The notes under the pieces are model-generated. The model saw only the letters and a list, made by a program, of their open reading frames with translations. It did not search any database and was not told the DNA's origin. DNA of 64,000 nt. Origin: Diplonema japonicum (taxonomy: Eukaryota > Euglenozoa > Diplonemea > Diplonemida > Diplonemidae). Within the stretch, counting starts at the first letter, position 1. Each line of letters starts with the position of its first letter. The translations under genes and the position numbers were made by a program. Where the stretch lies: NCBI GenBank assembly GCA_964019335.1, contig OZ025666.1, forward strand, positions 188,501 through 252,500. Direction: 5' to 3'. Positions 28,975-41,100 of the stretch are shown in pieces.

Positions 28975-30909
28975 ATGTCTGACTCAGACGGTGACTTCCA
29001 TTCAGAAGAAGAGGACGAGCATGATGAGGGAGCATTCTCTTTAGAAAATCTCCCGCCTGCTCCCATCGATGCGGCCCCAGTCTCAGATGTCCCTCCTCTC
29101 GACGAGATTATGCAAAAGGTGTTTAGCAAGGTGAGCAGCGGGCGGCAAAGTGTTGAAGTGGCAGCTTTGGTGGTAGGTCTGCAGACGAGCGGTGATGTGA
29201 AGCACATCAAACACAAGACGCGCCCCAACAACGAGGAGGCTGCCTTTGTCAGCTACATCGACACCTTGAAGGTCAATGACATGACGCGTATTACCTTTGG
29301 GGAGTTTCTTTCCATGGAGCCGCGTAGGTACAGCGACCCTTCTGCCAGCTCTGACAGCACAACCAGCAGCGAGACTGAGCCTACTCCTCAGCCCACCCCG
29401 AAAAGGACTCACAAACAAAGGCAGCCTGACTCTGTGAAGCGTACCCCTCCAGTCTCCCGCCGCTCACACAGCACCAATAGCGAGCCCCGCGTTGCCTTCG
29501 GTAGGTCTGTTCCTTCCGAGTCGAGTGTCACTCGCAGCCGCACCGCCCACTCGCCTTCCCCTTCCAGACGGAGCAACAGCGCCAGCAAGGTGGTGTCCCC
29601 ATTAGTCCCGCAGTCTGCACGTGCTGCGCAGCTGGAAGCCAAACGACGCGCCTTGAAAGAGCTCAACCGGAAGAAGAGCCACAAACAGCAGCAGACGCTG
29701 CAACAGCAACAGCAACACTTTCAGTTGCAACAGCAGCAGCAACAACAGCAACAGCAACAACAACACTTCCAGTTGCAACAGCAACTGCGTCAGCAACAGC
29801 AACCACAACAACAGGCGCAGCAGCACATCCGAACAGGGTCGCCTTCCCCCACTGCCCCCCGCGTGGCACAAAGGTCTCCTTCACCTGGGACAAGGCATAG
29901 CAGCGGGCAGTTGCTCTCGCCTGCACCCGTGGAGACAGACACTGATACTTTCATCAGTCTTCTGAAAGACAGGCTCACTACGCCCCAGCGGCAGCGCAGC
30001 CCCTCGATTGGGGTGGGTGTGGGGGCTGACGCGACAGAGATCATATGTCTACAAACGTTTATTGCACAGCAGCGTGAGATCATCAAAAGCCTCGAAGACA
30101 GACTGGCAGACGCAGAAGATGACGTGAAGGTTGCCGAGAGGAAGGAACACAAAGCAGTGAAGAAGGAACGGAAGGCGGTGGAACAGCAAACGCTGCTAGA
30201 GAACAAGCTGCTCCAGATGTCGAACCCGAAGGTGCTGAAGAAGCTGTTGAAGAAGCAGAATGCAGTAGAAGAAGAGATGGAGGTGACTAAGGCACCTACT
30301 TACAGCAAAGAGGAGATGGAAGAAGAGGTGCGACAGACGGTGGAGAAGGTAGAAGCAGAGATGAGTGAGATGCTGCGAGACGCTAAGCTGGCAAAAGAAG
30401 AAGTAGAAAGGAAAGCAGAGGAACTGAGGGAAGAGCTAAGGGAAGAACTCGAGGAGGCACGTCGGAAGGAGACCACAGAGTCAGGCGAAATGGAAGATCG
30501 TGTAGCGGACCTGCAGAAGGAGGTGGAGAAGAAGAATGGCAAAATCGAAGCGATTGAGAAAGAGAAGGCGGAGAGCAAGAGCACCATAGCCAACATGGAA
30601 AAGAGGGCAGAGAAGGAAGCCGCTCAAAAGAGACGCCTTGGCGACCAGATTGAAGCACTTACTCAGGATGTTGAAAGCGGAGAACGGGCGCGGAAGGAAA
30701 TGAAGAAGGAAATCGAGGATGCCAATGAAGAGAGCAAGGCAAAAGACGAAAAAATAGCGAAAATGGAAAGGGTAATAACGCTCTTAGAAAAGGTCCACCC
30801 GGGGTGCTCCACCGGGAGCTGTTCCGTGTGCGGCTCCACCACAAACTTAGAGATTCGCAAGAGCGGGTGGAAATGCAAGAAATGTGTCGGGAAAAAGAGT
30901 AAGAAATAA
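28975..30909 (+). CDS. PolyQ coiled-coil protein with C-terminal zinc ribbon
   Basis: Protein of 644 residues. An acidic N-terminus (SDSDGDFHSEEEDEHDEG) precedes a Ser/Pro-rich basic region. Two glutamine blocks lie at about residues 240-285, each followed by HFQLQQ, with CAG/CAA alternation. A long coiled coil rich in Glu/Lys runs from about 345 to 605. The end (about 610-640) has CSVCGSTTNL...WKCKKC, a four-cysteine ribbon. The architecture suggests a cytoskeletal or scaffolding role, but no family is recognised. The ATG at 28975 was chosen because it follows the AG at 28966-28967. A three-codon frame (ATG at 28971, stop 28980-28982) overlaps the start. The long frame upstream of the AG translates pyrimidine tract only. 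Confidence 0.7.
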   Translation: MSDSDGDFHSEEEDEHDEGAFSLENLPPAPIDAAPVSDVPPLDEIMQKVFSKVSSGRQSVEVAALVVGLQTSGDVKHIKHKTRPNNEEAAFVSYIDTLKVNDMTRITFGEFLSMEPRRYSDPSASSDSTTSSETEPTPQPTPKRTHKQRQPDSVKRTPPVSRRSHSTNSEPRVAFGRSVPSESSVTRSRTAHSPSPSRRSNSASKVVSPLVPQSARAAQLEAKRRALKELNRKKSHKQQQTLQQQQQHFQLQQQQQQQQQQQQHFQLQQQLRQQQQPQQQAQQHIRTGSPSPTAPRVAQRSPSPGTRHSSGQLLSPAPVETDTDTFISLLKDRLTTPQRQRSPSIGVGVGADATEIICLQTFIAQQREIIKSLEDRLADAEDDVKVAERKEHKAVKKERKAVEQQTLLENKLLQMSNPKVLKKLLKKQNAVEEEMEVTKAPTYSKEEMEEEVRQTVEKVEAEMSEMLRDAKLAKEEVERKAEELREELREELEEARRKETTESGEMEDRVADLQKEVEKKNGKIEAIEKEKAESKSTIANMEKRAEKEAAQKRRLGDQIEALTQDVESGERARKEMKKEIEDANEESKAKDEKIAKMERVITLLEKVHPGCSTGSCSVCGSTTNLEIRKSGWKCKKCVGKKSKK

Positions 30910-31167
30910 ACAAAAAAAAAAACCCCTTTTGTCCCCTCCCCACTTTTCCCCCGTACTTGGTGTATTGTTTCCCTCATCCAGTTTCCCGCCATCCCCGTAA
31001 AAAAAATTTTTTTTTCCCCGTTAACCCGTAACCCACCTCCTCTCAATTGTGCTTTTCCCCCCCCCACCCTTTCCCTACCCTTTGTTTTTGTTACCCTTCC
31101 CCCTTTGTTCATTTCCCTCTTTTTTTTGTTTTGTTCCTCTGTCCGTCACCTCTAACATAGGAGAAGA

Positions 31168-34100
31168 ATGTTGTTAAGAGTTTATGTAGTATTGCTGTTG
31201 ACAGTTGGCATTGTGGAGGGTGCAGGGTCGGGTAGTTGTTCGGGATCTGGAAGCAATGCGTGTGCCACACCAGACCCAGTGAACCATCTCCAGACGATTT
31301 TGACGTGGGATTGCAACGGGAGGATTAGGTTCCTACCGGACAACCCTGTCTTTAACGTGAATATAGACGCGCCGTTGCTGAGGAGGGGTTTCACTGCACT
31401 GCTGGACGGGATCAACACCTACGTGACGGCACATTGCGATGCGCTGGCCACCAGCATCAACCAAGCAGAGTTTCTAGAACGTTTCCACCCTATTAGCGTC
31501 ATGCTCTACGGCAACAGGTTGTACAAGGGAGGGAAACCCATCACCGCTAAAAGCTGCCTCGACGACTACAAGACTTTCACCAGAGATCTCTTAAAGGTCT
31601 ACGAATCCTTCACAGGAAAATCCTCCTTTGAAATGCCGTCTTCATGCCCTTACTACTACTGGGAGCAAAACGGCAATTGTTCCTTCACGCACGAGCTCAT
31701 GGAGCTCGGTGCTGAATTACAATTCGTAGCGAAGCGCTGCGACACCACGGATTTCTTCAAGTTCAGTCTTGGATGTGCGGGGCCAGGGTGCTCTGTGTTC
31801 AAACCGTGTAGGGAGGATTCGGACTGCAACTCTAAAGACCATTTGATTTGCGCAGACCCATTCCAATGGGAGGACCCCAAGGTGAAGGGACCCGCAAAAT
31901 TTACCGAAGCCGATGTTTATAATATTCTTCGTGACACTTTCAGGCTGTATGCATCTACCGGCGACGTCACAACCGAGACCTGTGACAAGCCGCGGAAACT
32001 CTTTGAAACCTTCATCAAAAGGTTCGCGAAGTACATTATCGACAGCCCGGAAGCCCTCGGCAGGTCGTCCTGCGAGAGCGGCACTTGCAAGATATGTCTC
32101 CCCAACCACATCACGGCCTTTGAGGACATCTTCCAAGAGTTCCCCGGCCGTTGGAAGGAAGTCGATGAGACGAAATACCCAAAGTCGCGTTTAAAGTACG
32201 ACAAGGACGGCTGCGCGTTGTCCCCTGAGCGCATCGCCGGGAACTCATCGTTCATCATCAACGATGACTATCCTACGATCGCAGAGCCAAGCCAGCCTCC
32301 TGGTCTATACCCTGGCCTGACATCTAGCTTTGCTACCTCGCCTCTTGTCATGGGCACCAAGATGTATCTAAAAGGCTCGAAGATCTACATCGGCGGGAAC
32401 ACATGTGCCGCCGATGCAATGTGCGGGACCACCGGCACAACAGTGAGGGGTATCTGCATCAACAACGTTCAGTACTGCACCATGGCGCAGGATGAGTGTT
32501 CCAAGCAGGACCTTTGCGAGTGGGACCCCGCTTCGGGGCCGTCCGGTAGCTGCATCCCGACTGTCTCCGCAGCCGCCGACACTTCGAAGAAATGTGCGTG
32601 CTTTGTGTTGGAAAAGCTCACCTCTACCAACTCTTCGTACGGCTTCATCTACGGCAAGACGTGCGCCGACAAGAAGTACATCCCAGTTGTGGAAGCAAAC
32701 AGCATTGCATCGGCCATCTACGCCGACGGTGTGCACAAGTGGAGAGGGCAGTACGACCCGTTCATCTACTGGAAGGGGAAGTACGCAGCTGACGGAATCG
32801 ACCCCTTCACAGTGAGGGACCATTGGAAGGCCTTTCCCGATACAACTGCACCGGATGAGGAGACGCATATCGCCTCTGTGGAGTGCAATGGTGTAATCCA
32901 CTTCTTGCAGAACACACCCTTTGCCGTCAGGATACACGCACCCATGCTGAGCGACGTGCTGCAGTGGTGGGCTGAGGTGGGCCTCGACGTTTGGAAGTGC
33001 CGCGACAGCAGGAACATGAACGACATTAGGTATTTGATCTCCAACGCGCTATGGCGCCCCGAGCCATGGCTCTACGCCAAAGTGGTCGACCTCGCGTTAT
33101 CGAGCCACTCGGAGCCGCCTGGCTTCATAAATACTCTCACGCAGTGGATGTTCCCCACCGTAGCCAATGCTCTCAGCGCAACAGGCTTCGAGCTGTTCAA
33201 TTTCCAGCACCTTGCAAAACTAGCCTCCGATTTCCACCTTAGCAAGTGGACAGATCCTGACAAAGGTGGCGAGGTGGGCACTGAATACACCGGCATGAGA
33301 GGTGTGCAAATGGACCAGGCATGGAGCCTGAGGTTCCGCGCATCTGCCTGCCCCTCGCACACCATGGGTCTTGTGCGGTACGATCTGACGTGTCTGGGGA
33401 GGAGCTGCAGCGAGTTGATGCTGGACACGACTTGCGACACAGACAGCGACTGTGCCCTGCCGTCGAAGTGCCTGAACATCTTTTCGGACATCTACGACGA
33501 AGACCTCCCGAAACAGATGATGTGGGGTGCCGAAAGGGAGATGGGCACTGGCGTGTCACTCTTCACTGATGAGTCTCTGTGCCCGGCGCTTGAAGGGTAC
33601 GGCAAGAACGGGCAGACTTCACGTGTTAATACAAAGGAGCCTATCCGGTCGATGGTGTCAGGCCTTTGGGAATCAGGGAGATTCGCAGGGTGCACCAGAA
33701 GGAAGGAGGATGACTGCTGGGGGCAGTGCGAGTGGACGGGGACATGCTTGGACAAGGTCAAGATGCCAACAATCTCGAACACGAAGGACCTGAAGTTCTG
33801 TGCACCGTACGTGTACCCCCCTTACGAGGCGTTCGTGACAAGCAGGTCGGCAGCCACACCTATCATAGGAAAGCCCAACTCAACCAACCTGTACACCCTC
33901 AAAGAGGAAAAGGTCCACGGTGCTAGCGTATCCGCGTTGGTCTTTGGTGTGGCAGACGACTCGACGACCCTTGCCCCGCCCTTGGCCATGACGTCCGAGC
34001 CCGTTGAAAAGCCCGTCGTCACAAGCAACACCGCGACCTTCGGGACATCCTTCATCGCAGTCATGCTCGCAATGGCGCTCATCGTGTGCGTCGCCTCAGC

Positions 34101-35096
34101 CTGCGTGTGGTACAACTACATCAAGGTCACAAAGTCCGAGAGGGAAAGGGTCAGCCGCTTGCTCGGCCTCACGTTCTTCTTCAAGCGCGACAACGACGTC
34201 TACGGCAGAGACCTCATGATCCCGGAAATGGAGAATAGATGGCTCCCGGGACAAAGCGTATGTTCAAGACACAACATAACATACCCCCATATGCAGAAAG
34301 CGAACAAGAAGAAAGCAGGATCCGCCGAGTCACTGGTCGATAAGGTGTCGGAGGAAGATCTCAGCGACAAGGACTCGGTACCATTGGAAACCCCGAAGGA
34401 TGAGGTACATATTCATCGTTCCCCCCAATTTTTTTTTCTCTTAAAAGGCGGACAACGAGGTCGAAATGGACGAGCTGACAAAGTCGGCACTGTCCCCAGG
34501 GGGATCCTTTACGGTATGGGTTTTCTCCCCCCCCCTTTTTTTTTAAAAAAAATTCCAATCAGGCGGGGAACGCACGACCTCCCAGCACCACAGGGCGGCA
34601 CCACAGTAGGAGGCCGTCGTCGAGCCCCCGTCCAGGTTCTGAAGAGTTTTACCCTGATTCAGTTAATGGGAGTTTTGGTGGGAAGCCCATGAGCGGAAGG
34701 GAGTCCTTCAGCCAGATTCGTAGCCCGGTGTATGGAAAGAACGATGACTGGACCAGTGTCGTGAGCACAGGGAGTCCTGCACGGAAGAAGGCCTCTAGGG
34801 TGCCGTCTCACAATAATAGGGGGTCAGGCTCTTCTTACCCAGGGATCCGTCTGCCCTCTGCCAAGCAGCAGCTTCCTGTCGATGAGGTGCTCCCACCTGG
34901 CCCGTCACCTTCTGGACGACAGACGTACCACCACCCGCAGCAGAGTCTTTCCCCTGTGCAGAGGCACAGTATTAATACCAACCCGTTGCAGGACCAAGCT
35001 ATCTCAGAGGCAAGGGGTACAATTTCTCGAGGAGGTACCCAAGCTATAGGAAGCGCTGTTGACAAATATGCGAAAACCACTAAGCATGGATACTGA
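31168..35096 (+). CDS. Type I surface protein with duplicated cysteine-rich ectodomain
   Basis: Spliced model join(31168..34404,34448..34513,34563..35096), 1278 residues. A signal peptide (about 1-18) leads into a large ectodomain with two related halves. The first begins near DCNGRIRFLPDNPVFNVNIDAP, the second near ECNGVIHFLQNTPFAVRIHAP. Both later carry a C-x(4-5)-C-x-D-SDC knot and an EC/DC...CEW motif. A membrane helix (about 952-976, IAVMLAMALIVCVASACVW) and a Ser/Pro-rich cytoplasmic tail follow. The two introns (43 and 49 bases; donors GTACAT and GTATGG) are needed to reach the in-frame tail ending at 35096. The ATG lies 7 bases after CTAACATAG (AG 31159-31160). It may be a receptor or coat protein; the family is not recognised. 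Confidence 0.8.
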
Positions 35097-35112
35097 AGGG
35101 GGAGAGAGAGGG

Positions 35113-35145
<33 letters not shown>

Positions 35146-36524
35146 AGAAGAAGAAAACATATGCGCACGAAATTAATTTTTTAGAAAGGCTTCTCCGGAC
35201 GGACTTGCAGAAACGGGGGAAAAAAAAATGTATGTTTCCCCCTCCCCCCCTTCTTCTTTTTTTTTTTGTGTTGGGTTGGGATAACTCTCACCGTGCTCTC
35301 CAGAATGATGAAATAATATGTAAAAGGTCTGATCTTTATGCCCGTACTCCTCTTTACTTTTCTCTTTTTCTTTTTTTCTTGCTCTCTCTTCTTTGTTTTG
35401 TTTTTGTTTTGTTTCTTGCAGCCCTGTTCGTTCCATCACTCTCTCTTTCCCCTCCGTGTATTTGTGTTTTCTTTTCCTTTTATCTTTTTTTCTTCTTTTT
35501 TTTTTTTCACCCCTCTCTCTTCTTCTCGTTTTCTTTTCTTTTTTTTGTTCTTTTTCAAAACCTGCTCTCCTGGGCCTCAAAGGCCACCGAAGTCTCATTG
35601 AAAAGATGGTCTTTCATGATATCTAAGGAATCTTTTGACCCCCTACTTAGGTGAGCAGGAGAAGGAGAACGGGGAGAAGAATGAGAAGGAGAAGAAAAAA
35701 AAAAGAAAGAAATAGAGAAACAAAATGGAATTGAGTGCAAAAAAAAGAGAAAAAAAAAAGAGAGAAGAGGGAGTAGTGAGAGGAAATTGAGGGTTTCAAA
35801 GAAAACAAAATAAAATAAAAGAGAGAGGGGTAGAGGAGAAAAAAAAAAAGAAAGAGAAAGGGGAAGGGTACTGATTATGAAATTTGAAAGACGCCTTCTC
35901 TTGGGGAGGCGATCTCTGATGAAATGGAAAAGAGCAAGATACAAATAGGAAACTCCAGGCACATCTGCCTGTCTTGCTATGTTGTGTTGTGTTGTGTGTT
36001 TTTTGTAAAGGAAAACAATGGCACGAATTAATAATTTTGCACCCACTGGGAAAAAAAAAGGAAAATACACACAGATGTTAGAACCGCAAAAAAAGAATAC
36101 ATGAATCCCCCTCCCCTTCGACGCCTGGCATTAAGGCTGCTTATAAAAGTTATTCCCCTCCTCCCTGGCCCCCGCTTTTTATCTTTTTTTTTTTACCCTC
36201 CCTCCTTTTTTTTTTCTTCTATGTGTTTAGAAAGTCAATGGACAATGGAAAAACAGAGGGGGAGGGGGGGAGCAAAGGCCTGAGAGCAGGGGTGTAAGAA
36301 AAAAAAAAAACAGTAATATAAAAAAAAAAAAGACAGGAGGGAAGGAGAAAAGGAAGAGAAAAAAAAAACAATAAAAATCTCATTTTTTTTTATTTTCCTC
36401 CTTTTTTTTCTTCTTCTTCTTCTTTCTTTGTCTCGTTCCCCCCCCCAAAAAAAAAGAAATCAGTTTCTGTGTTTAGTTTCGATAAGAAAAAAAATTAGTA
36501 CAAAAAGAAAATCCACCTTCCTTC

Positions 36525-36560
<36 letters not shown>

Positions 36561-36617
36561 TTCTCTTCTGGATATTGTTTTTCACTCCTCCAGCCAGATA
36601 TACCGTTACACACAAGC
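35097..36617. other. 1.5 kb homopolymer-rich spacer
   Basis: Poly-A after the preceding stop, then pyrimidine-rich and purine-rich blocks. A short balanced island at 35565-35650 ends in CCCCCTACTTAG, an acceptor-like sequence, but no ATG-initiated frame follows. A 30-base poly-T tract at 36528-36557 and CTCCTCCAG at 36585-36593 lie just before the next gene and look like its trans-splice acceptor. Confidence 0.55.
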
Positions 36618-37526
36618 ATGTACCTTGTAGCAGTAGCACCGGGAGGCCAGCAGGCTACACTATCTATCGACCCAAAGGACACGGTGAACGATCTCCGCAG
36701 ACATGTGAAAGCAGCGCATGGCGTGACGTCTTTCGATATTGTGTACAACGGGGAACCTCTAAAGACCCTGGCACTCCCTCTGAGCAGTCTGGGGTTAAGC
36801 GAAGGCGACAAGATCAACGTACTATTCTCCGCTGCGGAAAAACGACAGGATCTCCTAGTAACAGCAAGAATCGCCGAGACGGCAGAGAGATACGAAGACC
36901 TCGTGGTCATGCTCAAGGAGGCAATCGAAATCGATCAAAACCTCGAAAGAACAGAAAGGGAAATGCTTTCAACCGGCTACCGCAATTTAATCTCAATTAA
37001 AAGAAGCGCTTGGAGGGTTGTAAAATCTGAGTTAGAGTCTGCTGGTGAAGACACACACTCCCTGGTGATGGAATATTTGAGCAACATTGAAACAGAGATA
37101 AAAGAACTTTGCAACGAGGTGTTGGAGCTCATCCCACGATTGGAATCTGTGCTCACGCCGAGAAAGCTAAGCGACAAGCTGTTCTACAAAAAGATGAGAG
37201 GGGACTACCACAGGTACCATGCAGAGGTTTCTAAGGACAAGTTCCACATTGACTGTGCCAAGGAGCTGTATGACAGCGGCTTCGAAGAGGCCTCCGCTGG
37301 GCTCGAACCCACGGACCCGATCACCTTGGGTGTTGCTCTTAACGTCTCTGTCTTCTACCATGACATTATGAACGACACGTCACATGCAGTTGACATCGCT
37401 AAGCTTGCCTTCGACAATGCCATTACAGCTCTCGATTCTCTAGACGACTCTAGCTACAAGGACTCCACCCTCATCATGCAGCTGCTTAGGGACAACTTGA
37501 CCCTGTGGACATCGGAGGAGGATTAA
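36618..37526 (+). CDS. Ubiquitin-like domain fused to a 14-3-3 protein
   Basis: Uninterrupted frame of 302 residues. Residues 1-76 have a ubiquitin-like fold pattern: YLVAVAPGGQQATLSI, DTVNDLRRHVKAAHG, FDIVYNGEPL, then LGLSEGDKINVLF; there is no terminal Gly-Gly. Residues 77-302 form a complete 14-3-3 domain with GYRNLISIKRSAWRVV and MRGDYHRYHAEV, so the basic and tyrosine residues that grip phosphopeptides are kept, and LRDNLTLWTSEED as its last helix. 14-3-3 proteins are normally about 245 residues and stand alone, so the N-terminal addition is unusual. It could recruit ubiquitin-binding partners to phosphorylated clients. The ATG is 25 bases after the AG at 36592-36593, which argues that the fusion is the real 5' end. 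Confidence 0.92.
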   Translation: MYLVAVAPGGQQATLSIDPKDTVNDLRRHVKAAHGVTSFDIVYNGEPLKTLALPLSSLGLSEGDKINVLFSAAEKRQDLLVTARIAETAERYEDLVVMLKEAIEIDQNLERTEREMLSTGYRNLISIKRSAWRVVKSELESAGEDTHSLVMEYLSNIETEIKELCNEVLELIPRLESVLTPRKLSDKLFYKKMRGDYHRYHAEVSKDKFHIDCAKELYDSGFEEASAGLEPTDPITLGVALNVSVFYHDIMNDTSHAVDIAKLAFDNAITALDSLDDSSYKDSTLIMQLLRDNLTLWTSEED

Positions 37527-38130
37527 AGAGAAACATGAGCGGGGGGGGGGGGAATGGGATCGGGTATTTACTGCGGGTTTTTTTTTTTCTTCTTCCCCTA
37601 ACCTACATTTTCTTTTATTTGAACACTGTAAAAACCCCGGGGAGGGGGGGAGGGGGGAACGTTCGGGTTTGGAGAGCGTTTGGGGTAAAGAGGGTATCGG
37701 GGTATTTTTTTTTTTTTTAAATCGGTTTTACAGTATGTATTAAAAGAAACAAAAACAAAAAAAAAAGCTTTGCCTGACAGAGTGGGAGGGAGAAATAATT
37801 AGTGGAACGTTGCTAACTAACCGCTTCTCATCACCAGTAGTGAATTCATTTTCTTTTCTTCTTTTTTTTTTTGTATAATAAGGAACATATTGCGTCCACA
37901 AACTACTCGCTAGTTGGTTTCACGTCTGAAGAGATACAGCGGGCCAAAAAGCAGCGCCAGAGTCAACCACAAGATGACATGGTTTTTATTTTTATTATTA
38001 TTATTTTTTTTTTTTTTATGGTCTTACCCCCCATCCCCTCCTTATATGTTGTTGTTTTTTCTTCCAATTCCGTTTCGATGACACTAACAATAAGTAAAAA
38101 CCCCTCCCACAGGACACACAATTTGCTTAG
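37527..38130. other. Spacer with one possible orphan exon
   Basis: Mostly homopolymer sequence, including a 12-base G run at 37542. The balanced stretch 37884-37981 reads as an open frame (STNYSLVGFTSEEIQRAKKQ and on) after TATAATAAG. Splicing from 37982 to 38112 would join it in phase to DTQFA and a TAG that directly abuts the ATG of the next gene. The donor (GTTTTT) is weak and no upstream ATG is evident, so this remains a candidate exon. The AG at 38111-38112, preceded by CACTAACAATAAG, is a good acceptor for the downstream gene. Confidence 0.4.
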
Positions 38131-41100
38131 ATGGCCGACGGCACACCGCTCCGCAACGTCAGCAATGGCAACGCGATGAGGCCGCCTAGACAGAGCTTCC
38201 TGCCTGGCGGTGTCCTGACTCCTCGGAAAGTGAACATGGAGGGGAAGGAGAACTATGTTGCAAAGAGTGACTACCAGGTGTTGAGGGTGAAGCTCAACAG
38301 GCTGAACCATGAGCTGCACGACGCAAAGTTCGAGCTTGAAGAGACAAGGGACAAGCTGCACAAGAAGGAGGATGAGTGCGTCAAGCTGTTCAAAGACAAG
38401 AGGAACCTCGAGATCAAAGGCGGCCTCAAGTCAGAGAACGGTTTCAAAAACCGCGAGTCCCGTGTCGCCTCTCGCAACAGGGTCAACGACCTTACCGACA
38501 AGGTTGCCAAGCTCCAGTCGCAGCTCTACCAGTCCGACTGCGACACGAAGGGCACCATCAACACCCTCTCTGCTGTCTCCGCCGAGCTTCAGCAGGAGAT
38601 CAACGAAATCTCGTCAGAGCTCGAGTCCGAGATCCAGGTAAAAGAATCCCTGGAGAGCCAGTGCGAGTCACTCGAGTCCGCAATGCAATGCATGGCAGAC
38701 GCAAAGGAGGAGTCAACAGCTGATATAAAGAGACTGCAAATGGAGATCTTCGATATGAAAGCTGAGAAAGAAACGGCAGCTGAGAGATGCAGCGCCCTTG
38801 TTGCGGAGGTGGAGCAGTGCATGCACAGGGAAAACGAGGCGAACCAGAAAGTCCAAAACGCAGAGGTGACCCTTGCCAAGTACGAGGCCGAGATCAAGCG
38901 CCTGTCTGAGGTGTGGAACCAGAACAACAGCAACATCTCCGACGCGAGAAGAATCAACATGCAGCTGCAAGATGAGAACGCCTCGCTCAACGCCGCTCTT
39001 AAGAAGGCTGAGATGAACATGAACCTTCAGCTTGAAGAGGCCAACGAGTCGGTGATGAGGCACAAGAGCAACTCGCAGGAGCTGATCGAGAACGAGACGA
39101 GGCTCAGACAAGACTTGACCTCCGCACATGAGGTAGTTTCCAAGCTACAGGGGGAACTGGGCAATGCGCACAAGGCAATGGCTGCCAGCAACGAGAAACT
39201 CAGCCACATGGACTCTCTTGCACAAGAGATGGCAAGCTTGCACAAAATGAACAACGACCTCACTGCTGAGATCGAGAAGTACGAAGGAGCACTCGCCGCT
39301 GCGAAGGACGCCCACCGTGTTCAGGCTAAGGAGGCTAACACTCAGATCGCCCGCATGAACCAAGACTTCCAGGAGAAACTCCATGCAATTCAGGTAGAGG
39401 GCACTGAGAGGCTGAGTCAGCAGGAGCAGATGTTCAAGGAAGCACTTGCAGGAGAGGCAACGAAGGGAGCCATCATGGAGCAGCAGCTAAGCGGTCTCAA
39501 GGAGCAACTGCAGCACCACCTCGCCAACCAGGCGCAGTACCACGAGCAGATGAACGCATTGAACTCACAGGTCAACCAGAGGGAGAGGGAGTTCGCTGAC
39601 AAGGAGAAGGAGCTGATCCACGAGAACTCTGTGAAGGAGAAGGAGATTATGCAGCTGAACGCATGCAGAGAAAGGGACATCGCTCAGCTGAGCGCGGCGA
39701 AGAAGGAGGAGTTGGGACAGCTGGCCACGGTGAAGAACAAGGAGATGGAACAGCTAAATGCAAGGTACGAGGCGGAGATGCAGAAGACAATGGGCCAGCA
39801 CGCAGAGGCGATGGCAACCATGAAGGAACAGTTCAAGCAGCAGTTGGAACACGAAGTGGCTAGACTGACCCAGCAGGCTCAGGTGAAGGACAAGGAGATG
39901 GAACAGCTAAATGCAAGGTACGAGGCAGAGATGCAGAAGGCGATGGGCCAGCACGCAGAAGTGACGGCAACCATGAAGGAACAGTTCAGGCAGCAGACAT
40001 GCCAGTTGGAACACGAAGTGACTAGGCTGACTCAGCAAGCTCAGGGCATGCAGGAGCAGGCACAGCAGATGTCCGAAGAGGCCCAGAAGCAGCAGGAAGG
40101 CGTGCTGGAGGAGAATGATGAGCTGAAGCACGACATCATGCTGCGCGAGGAAGAGATTGAGAAGCTGAGTGCAGAGAAGGTGTCGACGAAGAAGGCGTTC
40201 GAAGATCACGTCGCGTCGCTGCACGTTGAGTACGAGAGAGTTGTCACAGAGGGCAACTCGCTGAAGGAACGCACCATGCAGCTGCAGAGCTTCATCTCCG
40301 AGCTCGAGAAGGTCCACACTGAGGCAGAGAGCGCCTTCACCAAGAAGATCCACAGCCAGAAGGAGAAGGAAAGCGCTTTGGAAGAAAGCAATACAAAGAT
40401 GAACAAGCTTGTCAACGAGAAGAACAGCCTCATCACCGAGCTCGAGGGGCAGAACAGCATCCTTATGAGCAAGTACGAGGCACACTCCAAAGCACACCAC
40501 CAGATGGAAGGGGTCGTAAAGCAGGCCGAGCATGGTATATTTCACATCAAACACCAATAAACCTTGCAACACAGAACGCGACGCAATGGCAGCCAAGATG
40601 AGCCACATGAACGCCAGGCTGCAGGAGAAGGACAAGGTAAACAACAACATGCAGGAAGAGTATGTTCCCACCACCACCCCGCAACACCACCCCAGGGGCA
40701 TGAAGCTAGAGGCCGCCTTCGCTGAGCTAATGGACGCGTCGACCGACATGTCGTCCAAGAACGAGGAGCTCAAGAAGACCATCGAATCCATGAAGAGGGG
40801 TATGTGCTGCAGTTTTCTTTTGTTGCAACCACCGCAACAATACAGAAAACGCAAATATTGCGAAAAAGCTTACCGTGGAGCACGGCAAGGTGGACGCCTT
40901 CGAGGCGAAGATGAAGGAGGGCATGAGGCTGCAGGAGGAGTTCAACCGCATCGTAGCACAGAAGCAGGACTGCGACGAGGTGATCCACCGCTCCGAGATG
41001 GAGGCGAAGAACATGAAGCAGGCCAACAGGGCGCTCAAGGACCAGCTCGAAGAAGTACATGACAAAGCGTCGGCATTGGAGGAAATGGCACAGAGCCTTG

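Noticed and set aside
29695-29820. CAG/CAA array as a CRISPR or satellite
   Set aside because: It is in frame, codes for glutamine within a gene and has no spacer structure; it is a polyQ tract.
35555-36070. 171-codon minus-strand frame
   Set aside because: Phe/Ser/Leu-rich product of a purine-rich + strand; no coding character.
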